Assembly (NCBI GenBank): GCA_030619415.1
Contig: JAUXBM010000116.1
Location: 1-6,145, forward strand
Direction of reading: 5' to 3'
Source: Chlorobiota bacterium
GTDB lineage: Bacteria; Bacteroidota; Bacteroidia; Bacteroidales; F082
DNA length: 6,145 nucleotides
Every line of letters begins with the position of its first letter. Positions within the stretch are counted from its first letter, which is position 1. The notes under the pieces are model-generated. The model saw only the letters and a program-made list of their open reading frames with translations. It had not been told where the DNA came from and searched no databases. Below are positions 1 to 6,145 of this stretch, one piece after another. A program made the translations under genes and the position numbers.

Positions 1-1
1 G

Positions 2-673
2 GAAATCATTGTCTTTAGCGTATTTATGCTCTTTGCCATGATGGTTGGTTTCAGGTACCTTTACCGAAATCACACAAATCTTACACGGTTTGCTGTACTC
101 GTAGCTTTGATGACCGGGGTTTTAGCCATGCATAAATCCCGGCAATACTTTCTCCTTAATTTTCCATACCTGGTTATCATGATCACACTTACTTTCAAAG
201 CCATAAAGGAGGGTAAGATTACAAAACTTGCTTTTAGCACACCAAAGGTCGTCAGCATTTTCCTGTTGCTGTTCCTTTTTGTCTTCCTGGTAACCTCAAC
301 CATTTATAATGTAAAACTTTCTATTGAAAAGTTTTCTCCCGGCCAAAACCGGAAAATAGCGCTGAAATATGCCGGTGGGATGGAAGAGGGGATGAATATA
401 GTTGCGCCCATGTCATTCTTCTTCAATGAAGTTGAAAATTTCAACAGGATCCAGGGTGATCTTTGCTACATCCAGCTACAGAAAATGGATACTGCTGTTT
501 ATGGTGAAGGTTTCCTTAAAAAAGCAGCAACGTTTGATGCTGAATTAATTATGGTCGAGCCTTATTATCAGCCTTTGCTGGGTATTGACCATTACAATGT
601 TGGCGACACAATAGCCAATTATGAGGTTGTGGATAAGACGGATCATTCCCTCGTTTTCAAACGTTTGCATTGA
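2..673 (+). CDS. C-terminal part of a multi-pass membrane protein, probable GT-C (family 39-like) glycosyltransferase (5' partial)
   Basis: The reading frame is open from the left edge (first full codon at base 2) to TGA at 671-673, giving 223 residues of a longer protein. The first ATG at base 26 lies inside a hydrophobic segment and is not a credible start. Visible membrane segments (fragment numbering) are about 2-20, 29-46, 49-66 and 82-102. A charged HKSRQY stretch (44-49) sits between the second and third. After the last helix comes a soluble tail of about 120 residues, probably periplasmic. Hydrophobic helices, a short basic loop with an aromatic residue leading into another helix, and a soluble tail resemble the end of polyprenyl-phosphate-sugar-dependent GT-C enzymes (PMT/ArnT-like), which move sugars onto lipids or proteins at the outer face of the inner membrane. 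The catalytic N-terminal loop, where the acidic residues would lie, is outside the window, so the family call is inference. It could instead be another polytopic envelope protein. Confidence 0.5.
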   Translation, partial: EIIVFSVFMLFAMMVGFRYLYRNHTNLTRFAVLVALMTGVLAMHKSRQYFLLNFPYLVIMITLTFKAIKEGKITKLAFSTPKVVSIFLLLFLFVFLVTSTIYNVKLSIEKFSPGQNRKIALKYAGGMEEGMNIVAPMSFFFNEVENFNRIQGDLCYIQLQKMDTAVYGEGFLKKAATFDAELIMVEPYYQPLLGIDHYNVGDTIANYEVVDKTDHSLVFKRLH

Positions 674-713
674 TTTTTAATATTATTAGAGGCTGTTTTG
701 CAAAGGTCTCGGA

Positions 714-742
714 TTGGGTAATCACCAAATATTATAATTTTG
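714..742 (+). promoter_or_regulatory. Putative Bacteroidota-type promoter for trkA-trkH
   Basis: A TTG at 714-716 is followed, after 18 bases, by TAATTTTG at 735-742, an exact match to the Bacteroidota -7 consensus TAnnTTTG with near-standard spacing to a -33 TTG element. Transcription would start at about 746-749, leaving a leader of roughly 13-16 nt before the ATG at 762. The remainder of the 674-761 gap is AT-rich, with no Shine-Dalgarno motif and no convincing hairpin terminator for the upstream gene. The motif match is seen directly; activity is inferred. Confidence 0.6.
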
Positions 743-761
743 CCGCATTAATTCTTTAGTC

Positions 762-2114
762 ATGAATATTATCATAGCCGGTGATGGAGAGGTTGGGTTT
801 CATTTAGCAGAAGCACTGGTGAATTCAAATCACAATATCACCATCGTCGATCCTCATGAAGAGTTGTTGAAAATGGTGGAGTCACACAGCGACTTAATGA
901 CCATTGTTGGCGAGTCGAATTCGGTGGGTGTGCTTAAGCAGGCCAATGTAAATAAGGCCGATCTTGTTATTTCGGTGCTTCACGACGAGCAAACCAATAT
1001 CCTGACAGCAATTCTTGCAAAAAAACTTGGAGCTAAAACGACCATCGCACGGGTAAATACACTGGGAAATCTTTCTGAAGAAAATCAAAAGATTTACGAA
1101 GAACTGGGAATCGATTTTTTAATTTCCCCTGAAGACCTTGCCGGTGAAGAGGTAATTGAAATTTTAGGACAGCCGGCTGCTACAGAAATTTATGATTTAT
1201 CGGGTGGCAAACTTTCCATTTTTCTGATCAAGATAGAGAAAGATGCGCCTGTTGTCGGAAAGACCCTCACACAAATAGCCTCAGAAATAGGTCACCTCGA
1301 TTTCAGGGCAGTGGCTATAAACCGTTCCCAAGACATATTCATTCCAACAGGAGATACAGCTTTCCATGCCGATGACAAAGTATATGTTATCACCAAGCCG
1401 GAGGCATGCACCGAGTTGCTGGAATTGGGCGGCAAGAAAAAGCAAGATATCAATAACGTGATGATTGTGGGCGGTGGCCGCGTTGGAAAGGTGATTGCCA
1501 AACGCATGGAAAATGATTTGAACATCAAGCTGATTGAACACGACAGGGACCGGTGCATGAAATTGACCAATCTTTTAGACGAAACCTTGATCATCAGCGG
1601 AGATGCACGCGATATTCATCTTGTTGAGGAAGAAGGCATTGAAAATATGGATGCGTTTATTGCCGTTACCAACAGCTCCGAAACCAATATTCTTACATGT
1701 CTGCACGCCAAAAAGTTTGGTGTGAAAAAGACAATTGCACTTGTGGAAAACGTTGATTATATTCAAATTTCACAAAATATCGGGATCGATACCATCATTA
1801 ATAAAAAGCTGATTGCTGCCAGTCATATTATCCGTTATTCAATGGGTGATGAGGTGGCCTCGTTAAAAGTCCTCAGCGGTATCAATTCTGAAATTGTAGA
1901 GTTGGTTGCCCGACCGGGTTCGGTAGTTACCAAAAAACCGATCCGCGATCTGAAGATACCAAAAGGTGCTTTAATCGGTGGCATTATCAGGGGTGATCAA
2001 TCATTTATCGCTGTTGGTGATTTCCAAATCTTAGAAGATGATAAAGTGGTGGTTTTTACGTTGTCAGGCGTTACCCCAAAAGTGGAAAAGATGTTTTTCA
2101 AGAAACAATTTTAA
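762..2114 (+). CDS. trkA: Trk system potassium uptake regulatory subunit TrkA
   Basis: Peripheral cytosolic subunit that binds NAD(H) and, in characterised Trk systems, adenine nucleotides, and gates the TrkH potassium pore. The 450 residues show the classic duplicated layout: RCK_N 1 (about 1-125), RCK_C 1 (about 140-220), RCK_N 2 (about 231-355) and RCK_C 2 (about 365-447). The first Rossmann fold has GDGEVG at 7-12 and the acidic D30 at the end of strand 2. The second has GGGRVG at 237-242 and E259. Both halves therefore keep a dinucleotide-type loop. The repeated TNILT motif (78-82 and 308-312) marks the internal duplication. Length is normal for full-length TrkA (about 450-460). The ATG at 762 starts directly at the first beta strand, as expected, and sits just downstream of a good promoter box; no Shine-Dalgarno is visible. 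The trkH start follows 19 bp after the stop, so the two genes form an operon. No truncation or frameshift is seen. Confidence 0.96.
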   Translation: MNIIIAGDGEVGFHLAEALVNSNHNITIVDPHEELLKMVESHSDLMTIVGESNSVGVLKQANVNKADLVISVLHDEQTNILTAILAKKLGAKTTIARVNTLGNLSEENQKIYEELGIDFLISPEDLAGEEVIEILGQPAATEIYDLSGGKLSIFLIKIEKDAPVVGKTLTQIASEIGHLDFRAVAINRSQDIFIPTGDTAFHADDKVYVITKPEACTELLELGGKKKQDINNVMIVGGGRVGKVIAKRMENDLNIKLIEHDRDRCMKLTNLLDETLIISGDARDIHLVEEEGIENMDAFIAVTNSSETNILTCLHAKKFGVKKTIALVENVDYIQISQNIGIDTIINKKLIAASHIIRYSMGDEVASLKVLSGINSEIVELVARPGSVVTKKPIRDLKIPKGALIGGIIRGDQSFIAVGDFQILEDDKVVVFTLSGVTPKVEKMFFKKQF

Positions 2115-2133
2115 CCATTAAGATATTCGTTCA

Positions 2134-3597
2134 ATGCCCGAAAGACGGTTTATAAATGTCAGGATCATTATCAGGGTGATGGGTTTCCTGTTGATGATTG
2201 AATCGGCATTTATGCTCAGCGGACTTTTATTTGCATGGTATTTTGGCGAGTCGGTTTTTCCACTCCTGCTATCTGCCGGAATAACAGGCGTTACGGGGGT
2301 CCTGCTTTGGTTTATTGTTAAACCGCAAATCAAGCAAAAAGGAATTGGGAAAAGAGAAGGCTACCTGATTGTTACACTGAGCTGGATTGTTGCTTCTTTG
2401 TTCGGAACATTGCCTTTTTTGCTCAGTGGGGCCATCCCGGAGTTTACCAATGCCTTTTTCGAAACCATCTCAGGTTTCACAACAACGGGCGCATCCGTTC
2501 TAGATGATATTGAAGCATTGCCAAAAAACATACTTTATTGGCGTGCAATGACCCATTGGATGGGCGGTATGGGGATTATCGTTTTAACAGTGGCAATTTT
2601 GCCATTTTTAGGCATCGGGGGCATGCAATTGCTGGTTGCCGAAATGCCCGGCATTACGCCTGATAAGTTACACCCCCGGATCACCGCAACAGCCAAAAGG
2701 CTCTGGGGTATCTATCTGTTGTTTACAATCGTTGAAGTATTGTTGCTTTGGTTGGGTGAAATGAATTTCTTCGATTCGGTTTGCCATGCTTTTGCCACCA
2801 TGGCTACCGGAGGATTTTCCACCAAAAACGACAGCATTGCTTCATTTGCCCCCTATACGCAATATGTCATCATCGGCTTCATGATTTTAGCCGGTACAAA
2901 TTTCACCCTTCACTACCTGGCCTTGCATCGTAAGTTTGATAAGTTATGGAAAAACCAGGAGTTCAAAGTTTACATTTGGATCATTATTCTTGTAACCGCT
3001 TTTATCTTTTTCGGTTTCCTATTTATAGGATCAACGGATTTTGAAGAATCCTTTCGAAATGCACTTTTCACCGTAGTTTCAATACTAACCACAACCGGTT
3101 TTGTAACGGTTGATTATTTGATGTGGCCGGTCTTTTTATGGATCTTCATTTTTGCCCTGATGTTTATTGGCGGCAGTGCAGGCTCAACAGGCGGTGGAAT
3201 GAAAGTGGTGAGGCATTTGCTCTTACTCAAAAACGCCTGGGCAGAACTCAAAAGAGCTATGCACCCCAATGCAATTATTCCAGTCAAGTTTAATGGTAAA
3301 ACTGTATCTCAAGATATCATTTTCAATGTGATGGCCTTTTTCTTTATTTACATAATTAGTTATGGATTTGGTATTCTGGTTATGTCATTGCTCGGTCTCG
3401 ATTTTGAATCGGCCATGGGTGTTACGATTGCAACACTCGGTAATATCGGACCGGGAATCGGCGATGTGGGCCCTGATGAGAATTATGCATTTCTGTCGTC
3501 GGTATCAAAATGGTTTCTGTCCTTTTTAATGCTGCTCGGAAGGCTTGAGCTATTTACGGTGCTGATTATCCTCTCCCCCGCTTTCTGGAAGTCTTAA
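2134..3597 (+). CDS. trkH: Trk/Ktr-family potassium transporter pore subunit TrkH
   Basis: Inner-membrane K+ translocating subunit that works with TrkA. The 487 residues match full-length TrkH. After an N-terminal two-helix region (about 10-65, the D0 part typical of TrkH and absent from KtrB), four M1-P-M2 repeats follow. Each has a filter motif: FTTTGAS (115-121, G119), MATGGFST (223-230, G226), TTTGF (319-323, G322) and LGNIGPG (435-441, G436). The glycine at each P-loop is present, so a K+-selective pore is expected. The glycine/serine-rich stretch at 346-355 in the third repeat corresponds to the intramembrane gating loop, and GRLE at 469-472 carries the conserved arginine of the last pore helix. 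The ATG at 2134 lies 19 bp after the trkA stop and precedes the first basic/hydrophobic segment; no Shine-Dalgarno is visible. Transcription probably comes from the promoter upstream of trkA. Nothing appears broken. Confidence 0.96.
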   Translation: MPERRFINVRIIIRVMGFLLMIESAFMLSGLLFAWYFGESVFPLLLSAGITGVTGVLLWFIVKPQIKQKGIGKREGYLIVTLSWIVASLFGTLPFLLSGAIPEFTNAFFETISGFTTTGASVLDDIEALPKNILYWRAMTHWMGGMGIIVLTVAILPFLGIGGMQLLVAEMPGITPDKLHPRITATAKRLWGIYLLFTIVEVLLLWLGEMNFFDSVCHAFATMATGGFSTKNDSIASFAPYTQYVIIGFMILAGTNFTLHYLALHRKFDKLWKNQEFKVYIWIIILVTAFIFFGFLFIGSTDFEESFRNALFTVVSILTTTGFVTVDYLMWPVFLWIFIFALMFIGGSAGSTGGGMKVVRHLLLLKNAWAELKRAMHPNAIIPVKFNGKTVSQDIIFNVMAFFFIYIISYGFGILVMSLLGLDFESAMGVTIATLGNIGPGIGDVGPDENYAFLSSVSKWFLSFLMLLGRLELFTVLIILSPAFWKS

Positions 3598-3616
3598 CTT
3601 ATCACGAAACTTTTCT

Positions 3617-3624
3617 TACTTTTG
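3617..3624 (+). promoter_or_regulatory. Putative Bacteroidota -7 box upstream of the glycosyltransferase operon
   Basis: TACTTTTG matches the TAnnTTTG consensus exactly and lies in the 44 bp gap between trkH and the GT2 gene. Transcription would start near 3629-3631, leaving a leader of only about 11-13 nt. The -33 element is weak: TTA at 3594-3596 with a 20-base spacer, rather than TTG. No hairpin terminator is visible after trkH, so some readthrough from trkAH is also possible. Confidence 0.45.
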
Positions 3625-3641
3625 ACTTTTACACATCCTCT

Positions 3642-4409
3642 ATGGTCAAGTTTTCAGTAGTTGTCATTACACTGAACGAAGAAAAAAACCTCGCACGTTG
3701 CCTCGAATCAGTCGCCGATATTGCAGATGATATTGTGATTGCCGATTCGTATTCAACTGATAAAACGGAAGAAATTGCAAAGTTATTTGGCGCCCGTTTT
3801 ATCCAACGAAAATTTGATGGGTATGTGAAGCAGAAAAACTTTGCTGATGCCCAGGCAAAATTTGATCATATTTTATCGCTCGATGCGGATGAAGCAGTGT
3901 CGGATAAATTAAAAAAGTCAATTCTTGGGGTGAAGAATAACTTCATCGCTGATGGTTACAAAATGAACCGGTTAACAAATTATGCCGGAAAGTGGGTGCA
4001 TCATTGTGGATGGTATCCAGACAGGAAAATGCGTTTGTTCGACCGGAGAAAAGGAAAATGGGAAGGACTGATCATTCATGAGGAATTTAAATTGGCTGAG
4101 GGCGGGCGTTTAAAACATTTGAACGGCGACCTGTTTCATTATTCATTCAATTCGGTTGATGACCACAAAAGGCAATCTGGAAAATTTACCACACTCGGTG
4201 CAGAAGCTGATTTTCAGAAAGGGAAAAAAGCCCCGCTGTATAAAATCTGGTTGGGTCCCGTCTTTAAATTTTTTCAAAGTTATTTTATTCAATTGGGATT
4301 TCTGGATGGTAAAACGGGGTTCACAATCTGCCGGCTTTCTGCCTATGCAACCTACAGCAAATACAATAAATTGAGTCAGCTATACAAATCGAAACATGAA
4401 GCAGGCTAA
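3642..4409 (+). CDS. Family 2 glycosyltransferase, WaaE/KdtX-type (LPS core beta-glycosyltransferase-like)
   Basis: Cytoplasmic or membrane-associated GT-A glycosyltransferase of 255 residues, a usual length for the WaaE/KdtX group, whose characterised members add glucose to the inner core of lipopolysaccharide. The N-terminal nucleotide-sugar domain begins with the family opening ITLNEE (9-14). D35 lies in the ADSYSTDKT segment (34-42), and the metal-binding DADE motif is at 81-84. An R-x-F turn (R131-F133) and a histidine-glutamate pair (H146, E147) follow, as in this group. The C-terminal part (about 199-245) is rich in aromatics with basic residues, including LDGKTG (221-226), and probably contacts the membrane. 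The ATG at 3642 starts right at the first beta strand, after a plausible promoter box. The gene overlaps the next one by 14 bp. Exact donor sugar and acceptor cannot be read from the sequence; other acceptors than LPS are possible. Confidence 0.85.
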   Translation: MVKFSVVVITLNEEKNLARCLESVADIADDIVIADSYSTDKTEEIAKLFGARFIQRKFDGYVKQKNFADAQAKFDHILSLDADEAVSDKLKKSILGVKNNFIADGYKMNRLTNYAGKWVHHCGWYPDRKMRLFDRRKGKWEGLIIHEEFKLAEGGRLKHLNGDLFHYSFNSVDDHKRQSGKFTTLGAEADFQKGKKAPLYKIWLGPVFKFFQSYFIQLGFLDGKTGFTICRLSAYATYSKYNKLSQLYKSKHEAG

Positions 4410-5409
4410 ACGGATTATATTGAGTCGTACCGACAGTATTGGAGATGTTGTGCTGACTTTGCCTATGGCTGGGGCGATAAAGAAATTCGATCCGAACATC
4501 AACGTTTTATTCCTTGGAAGCAACTACACAAAAGAAGTAGTTTCTCTTTCGGGGCATGTTGATGGGTTTTTGAATTGGGATGAGATAAAACAAATGCCAA
4601 AAAATGAGCAGATCAATTATTTCAAAGGATTGAAAGTTGATGCCATTGTCCATGTTTTCCCCAATCCTGAAATTGCAAAAATTGCTGCTAACGCAAAAAT
4701 ACCCGTCCGCATTGGCAGCACCGGTAGGCTGTATCACTATCTTTATTGTAACAAACTTGTACCCCTCAGCCGCAAACATTCAGCCTTGCACGAGGCACAA
4801 TTGAATTTTAAGTTACTCCAACCAATCACAGGCATTGATCGGACTCCTTCACTCGAAGAAATTGCCCGTTTTTATGGATTTAAGGTTAAAAATAAATTAG
4901 ATAACCAACATCAAAAACTGCTTGACTCGACTAAATTCAACCTTATCCTTCATCCCAAATCGAAAGGAAGCGCAAGGGAATGGCCACTGGATCGATTCGC
5001 TGAGTTGATCCGAATCTTGCCTCAGGAGCACTTCAAAATTTTTGTTACGGGAACTGAACAGGAAAGGGGCTTGATGAATGATTTTTTAGAAGAAAATAGG
5101 GAGAGGCTTACTGATCTGACCGGCGCATTTTCCCTTGTTGAATTCATCCGCTTTATCGACGAGTCGGATGGATTGATAGCAGCAAGCACGGGACCTTTGC
5201 ACCTCGCTGCTGCATTGGGTAAATTAGCCATCGGGATTTATCCACCCATCAAACCGATGCATCCCGGAAGGTGGGCCCCGCTTGGTAAAAATGCCCATTT
5301 CGTTGTTCTGGATAAGAATTGCAGCGATTGCTGGAAATCAGGAAATTGTCATTGCATGGAAGAAGTCAACCCGGAAAAGGTAAAAAACTTACTTTTGAAG
5401 CATGACTGA
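4396..5409 (+). CDS. Family 9 glycosyltransferase (ADP-heptose:LPS heptosyltransferase-like)
   Basis: A 337-residue GT-B enzyme resembling WaaC/WaaF/WaaQ, cytosolic enzymes that add heptose to the LPS inner core. The N-terminal acceptor domain starts with a basic strand and RTDSIGDVVLTLP (11-23), which holds the conserved D13 and GD. The C-terminal donor domain carries LHPKSKGSAREWP (185-197), FVTGT (216-220), LTGAFSL (241-247) and ASTGPLHLAAALG (263-275). The last motif normally reads N-D-[ST]-G-P-M-H; here the Asp position is S264, which is unusual relative to WaaC-type enzymes. A CxxCx5CxC cluster (C309, C312, C318, C320) lies near the C-terminus. The start overlaps the GT2 gene by 14 bp and the stop overlaps the lipid kinase by 8 bp, indicating translational coupling. 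Family membership is secure; the sugar transferred (heptose or another) and the acceptor are inferred. Confidence 0.88.
   Translation: MKQAKRIILSRTDSIGDVVLTLPMAGAIKKFDPNINVLFLGSNYTKEVVSLSGHVDGFLNWDEIKQMPKNEQINYFKGLKVDAIVHVFPNPEIAKIAANAKIPVRIGSTGRLYHYLYCNKLVPLSRKHSALHEAQLNFKLLQPITGIDRTPSLEEIARFYGFKVKNKLDNQHQKLLDSTKFNLILHPKSKGSAREWPLDRFAELIRILPQEHFKIFVTGTEQERGLMNDFLEENRERLTDLTGAFSLVEFIRFIDESDGLIAASTGPLHLAAALGKLAIGIYPPIKPMHPGRWAPLGKNAHFVVLDKNCSDCWKSGNCHCMEEVNPEKVKNLLLKHD
5390..5397 (+). promoter_or_regulatory. Possible internal -7 box just before the lipid kinase gene
   Basis: TACTTTTG, identical to the box at 3617-3624 and sharing the 11-mer CTTACTTTTGA with it, lies within the last codons of the GT9 gene, 4 bases before the lipid kinase ATG. 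No TTG is seen at the expected -33 position. If active, transcription would begin at about 5402-5404, giving an almost leaderless message. The octamer is degenerate enough to occur by chance in coding sequence. Confidence 0.2.
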
Positions 5410-6145
5410 AAATAATGATATAAATAATCAATGGCTGGTTGTGGTAAATCCACACGCCGGAAGTAATAAATGTAAACGCGATTGGCCGAAAATCAAAGAA
5501 TATTTAGAAGAAGCGGAAATCAACATGCATATCGTTTATTCAGAACGGAAGTATCATGCCATAGAATTAACCCGCGATTTAATTGAAAATCAAAGATTTA
5601 CAAAAATTATTGTAGTTGGTGGAGATGGAACCCTAAACGAAGTTATTAACGGAATTTTCAAACAAAAAAGATTCCCGACAGTGGAAATTTCAATTGGAAT
5701 GATCACTGTTGGAACCGGAAATGATTGGGCCCGGATGTATGAAATGCCCGAATCCTATAAAAAGCAGGTAAAGTTGTTATTAAAAGGTCATACTTTTCGG
5801 CAGGATGTTGGCCGGGTGAAATACCTGCATTCGAAAGACAAAGAAAACAGGTATTTTATAAATATTGCCGGGATGGGATACGATGCCCTTGTAGCCCAGA
5901 AAACCAATATCATGAAACAAAAAGGCAAAGGTGGGGCAATCATTTACCTGATTAACCTGATATCAAGCCTTTTTCAATATAAAAGCCTCCACCTTGATAT
6001 TGTTGCAGATGGGAAAAATGTGTTCTCGGGTAAAGTATTTACCATGAGTATTGGCATCTGTAAATACAATGGGGGTGGAATGATGCAATTGCCCAATGCA
6101 ATAGCTGATGACGGACTTTTTGATATGATGATCATCCGTAAAACC
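5402..6145 (+). CDS. YegS/DagK-type diacylglycerol or sphingoid lipid kinase (3' partial)
   Basis: The frame from the ATG at 5402 stays open for 248 codons to the right edge with no stop. Family members run to about 290-310 residues, so roughly 50 are missing. The protein belongs to the DAGK_cat (YegS/BmrU/LCB5) superfamily, which transfers the ATP gamma-phosphate to a lipid hydroxyl at the inner membrane. Visible motifs: strand 1 with VVNPHAGS (14-21), the nucleotide-binding GGDGTLNE (73-80), GTGND (104-108), and the second-domain motif IGICKYNGGGM (217-227) followed by PNAIADDGLFD (231-241). These keep the expected catalytic core. No signal peptide is seen. It overlaps the GT9 gene by 8 bp (ATGACTGA), so it is probably cotranslated with the envelope glycosyltransferases. 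Diacylglycerol is the commonest substrate; because Bacteroidota often make sphingolipids, a ceramide or sphingoid base is also possible. The substrate cannot be decided from sequence. Confidence 0.92.
   Translation, partial: MTENNDINNQWLVVVNPHAGSNKCKRDWPKIKEYLEEAEINMHIVYSERKYHAIELTRDLIENQRFTKIIVVGGDGTLNEVINGIFKQKRFPTVEISIGMITVGTGNDWARMYEMPESYKKQVKLLLKGHTFRQDVGRVKYLHSKDKENRYFINIAGMGYDALVAQKTNIMKQKGKGGAIIYLINLISSLFQYKSLHLDIVADGKNVFSGKVFTMSIGICKYNGGGMMQLPNAIADDGLFDMMIIRKT

Noticed and set aside
26..28. ATG at base 26 as the start of the first gene
   Set aside because: The same frame is open to the left edge and encodes hydrophobic residues continuous with the membrane helix, so the gene starts outside the window.
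70..303. Open frame on the minus strand opposite the membrane protein gene
   Set aside because: It lies wholly within a better supported + strand gene, and its product has no recognisable motif or domain.
679..735. Direct repeat AATATTAT at 679-686 and 728-735, considered as an operator or attachment site
   Set aside because: It is only 8 bp of low-complexity AT sequence in an AT-rich gap, with no integrase or other element nearby.
1281..1594. Two overlapping minus-strand open frames opposite trkA
   Set aside because: They mirror the conserved RCK coding sequence, overlap each other in different frames and encode no recognisable protein.
762..3597. Possibility that the TrkA-like protein serves a Kef antiporter or Ktr system rather than Trk
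   Set aside because: The duplicated RCK architecture of 450 residues and the adjacent pore with an N-terminal D0 region are typical of TrkA-TrkH; KtrA has a single RCK unit and KtrB lacks D0.
3589..3600. Small inverted repeat AAGT-CTTA-ACTT at the end of trkH, considered as a terminator
   Set aside because: The stem is only four base pairs and is AT-rich, so it would not be stable; no U-run follows directly.
4156..4374. Alternative + frame inside the GT2 gene, 72 codons
   Set aside because: It is fully contained in the GT2 gene, whose conserved motifs fix the true frame; the product looks like a frame-shadow.
4507..5231. Minus-strand open frames opposite the GT9 gene (4507-4779 and 5022-5231)
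   Set aside because: Both lie opposite conserved GT9 motifs, have no family resemblance and no plausible promoter of their own.

Overview
The window looks like ordinary chromosomal DNA of a Bacteroidota bacterium, probably of the Bacteroidales type. The clues are AT-leaning sequence, gene starts without Shine-Dalgarno motifs, and upstream boxes matching the Bacteroidota -7 consensus TAnnTTTG. The protein families (two-RCK TrkA, TrkH, WaaE-type GT2, GT9, YegS-type lipid kinase) also fit a Gram-negative envelope. The genus cannot be named from the sequence alone. All genes are on the + strand.

Layout: (1) Bases 2-673 are the 3' end of a gene for a multi-pass membrane protein, probably a GT-C (family 39-like) glycosyltransferase; its start lies upstream of the window. 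(2) Bases 674-761 are an intergenic gap with a good promoter candidate. (3) Bases 762-3597 hold trkA and trkH, 19 bp apart. They encode the cytosolic NAD-binding gating subunit and the membrane pore of a Trk-type potassium uptake system. (4) Bases 3598-3641 are a short gap with a second TAnnTTTG box. (5) From 3642 to the right edge run three overlapping genes: a WaaE/KdtX-type family 2 glycosyltransferase, a family 9 (ADP-heptose:LPS heptosyltransferase-like) glycosyltransferase, and a diacylglycerol/sphingosine-kinase-type lipid kinase cut off at its 3' end. The overlaps are 14 and 8 bp, so these genes are almost certainly cotranscribed and translationally coupled.

Functionally, the window joins a housekeeping K+ uptake operon to a small envelope operon that probably decorates lipopolysaccharide (or a related glycolipid) and phosphorylates a lipid. 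The membrane glycosyltransferase at the left edge fits the same envelope theme. I see no mobile element, CRISPR array, RNA gene or clearly new system. The points most worth a second look are the GT9 enzyme, which lacks the usual Asp in its C-terminal motif and carries a Cys cluster, its tight coupling to a lipid kinase, and the Bacteroidota promoter boxes, one of which would give a leaderless message.
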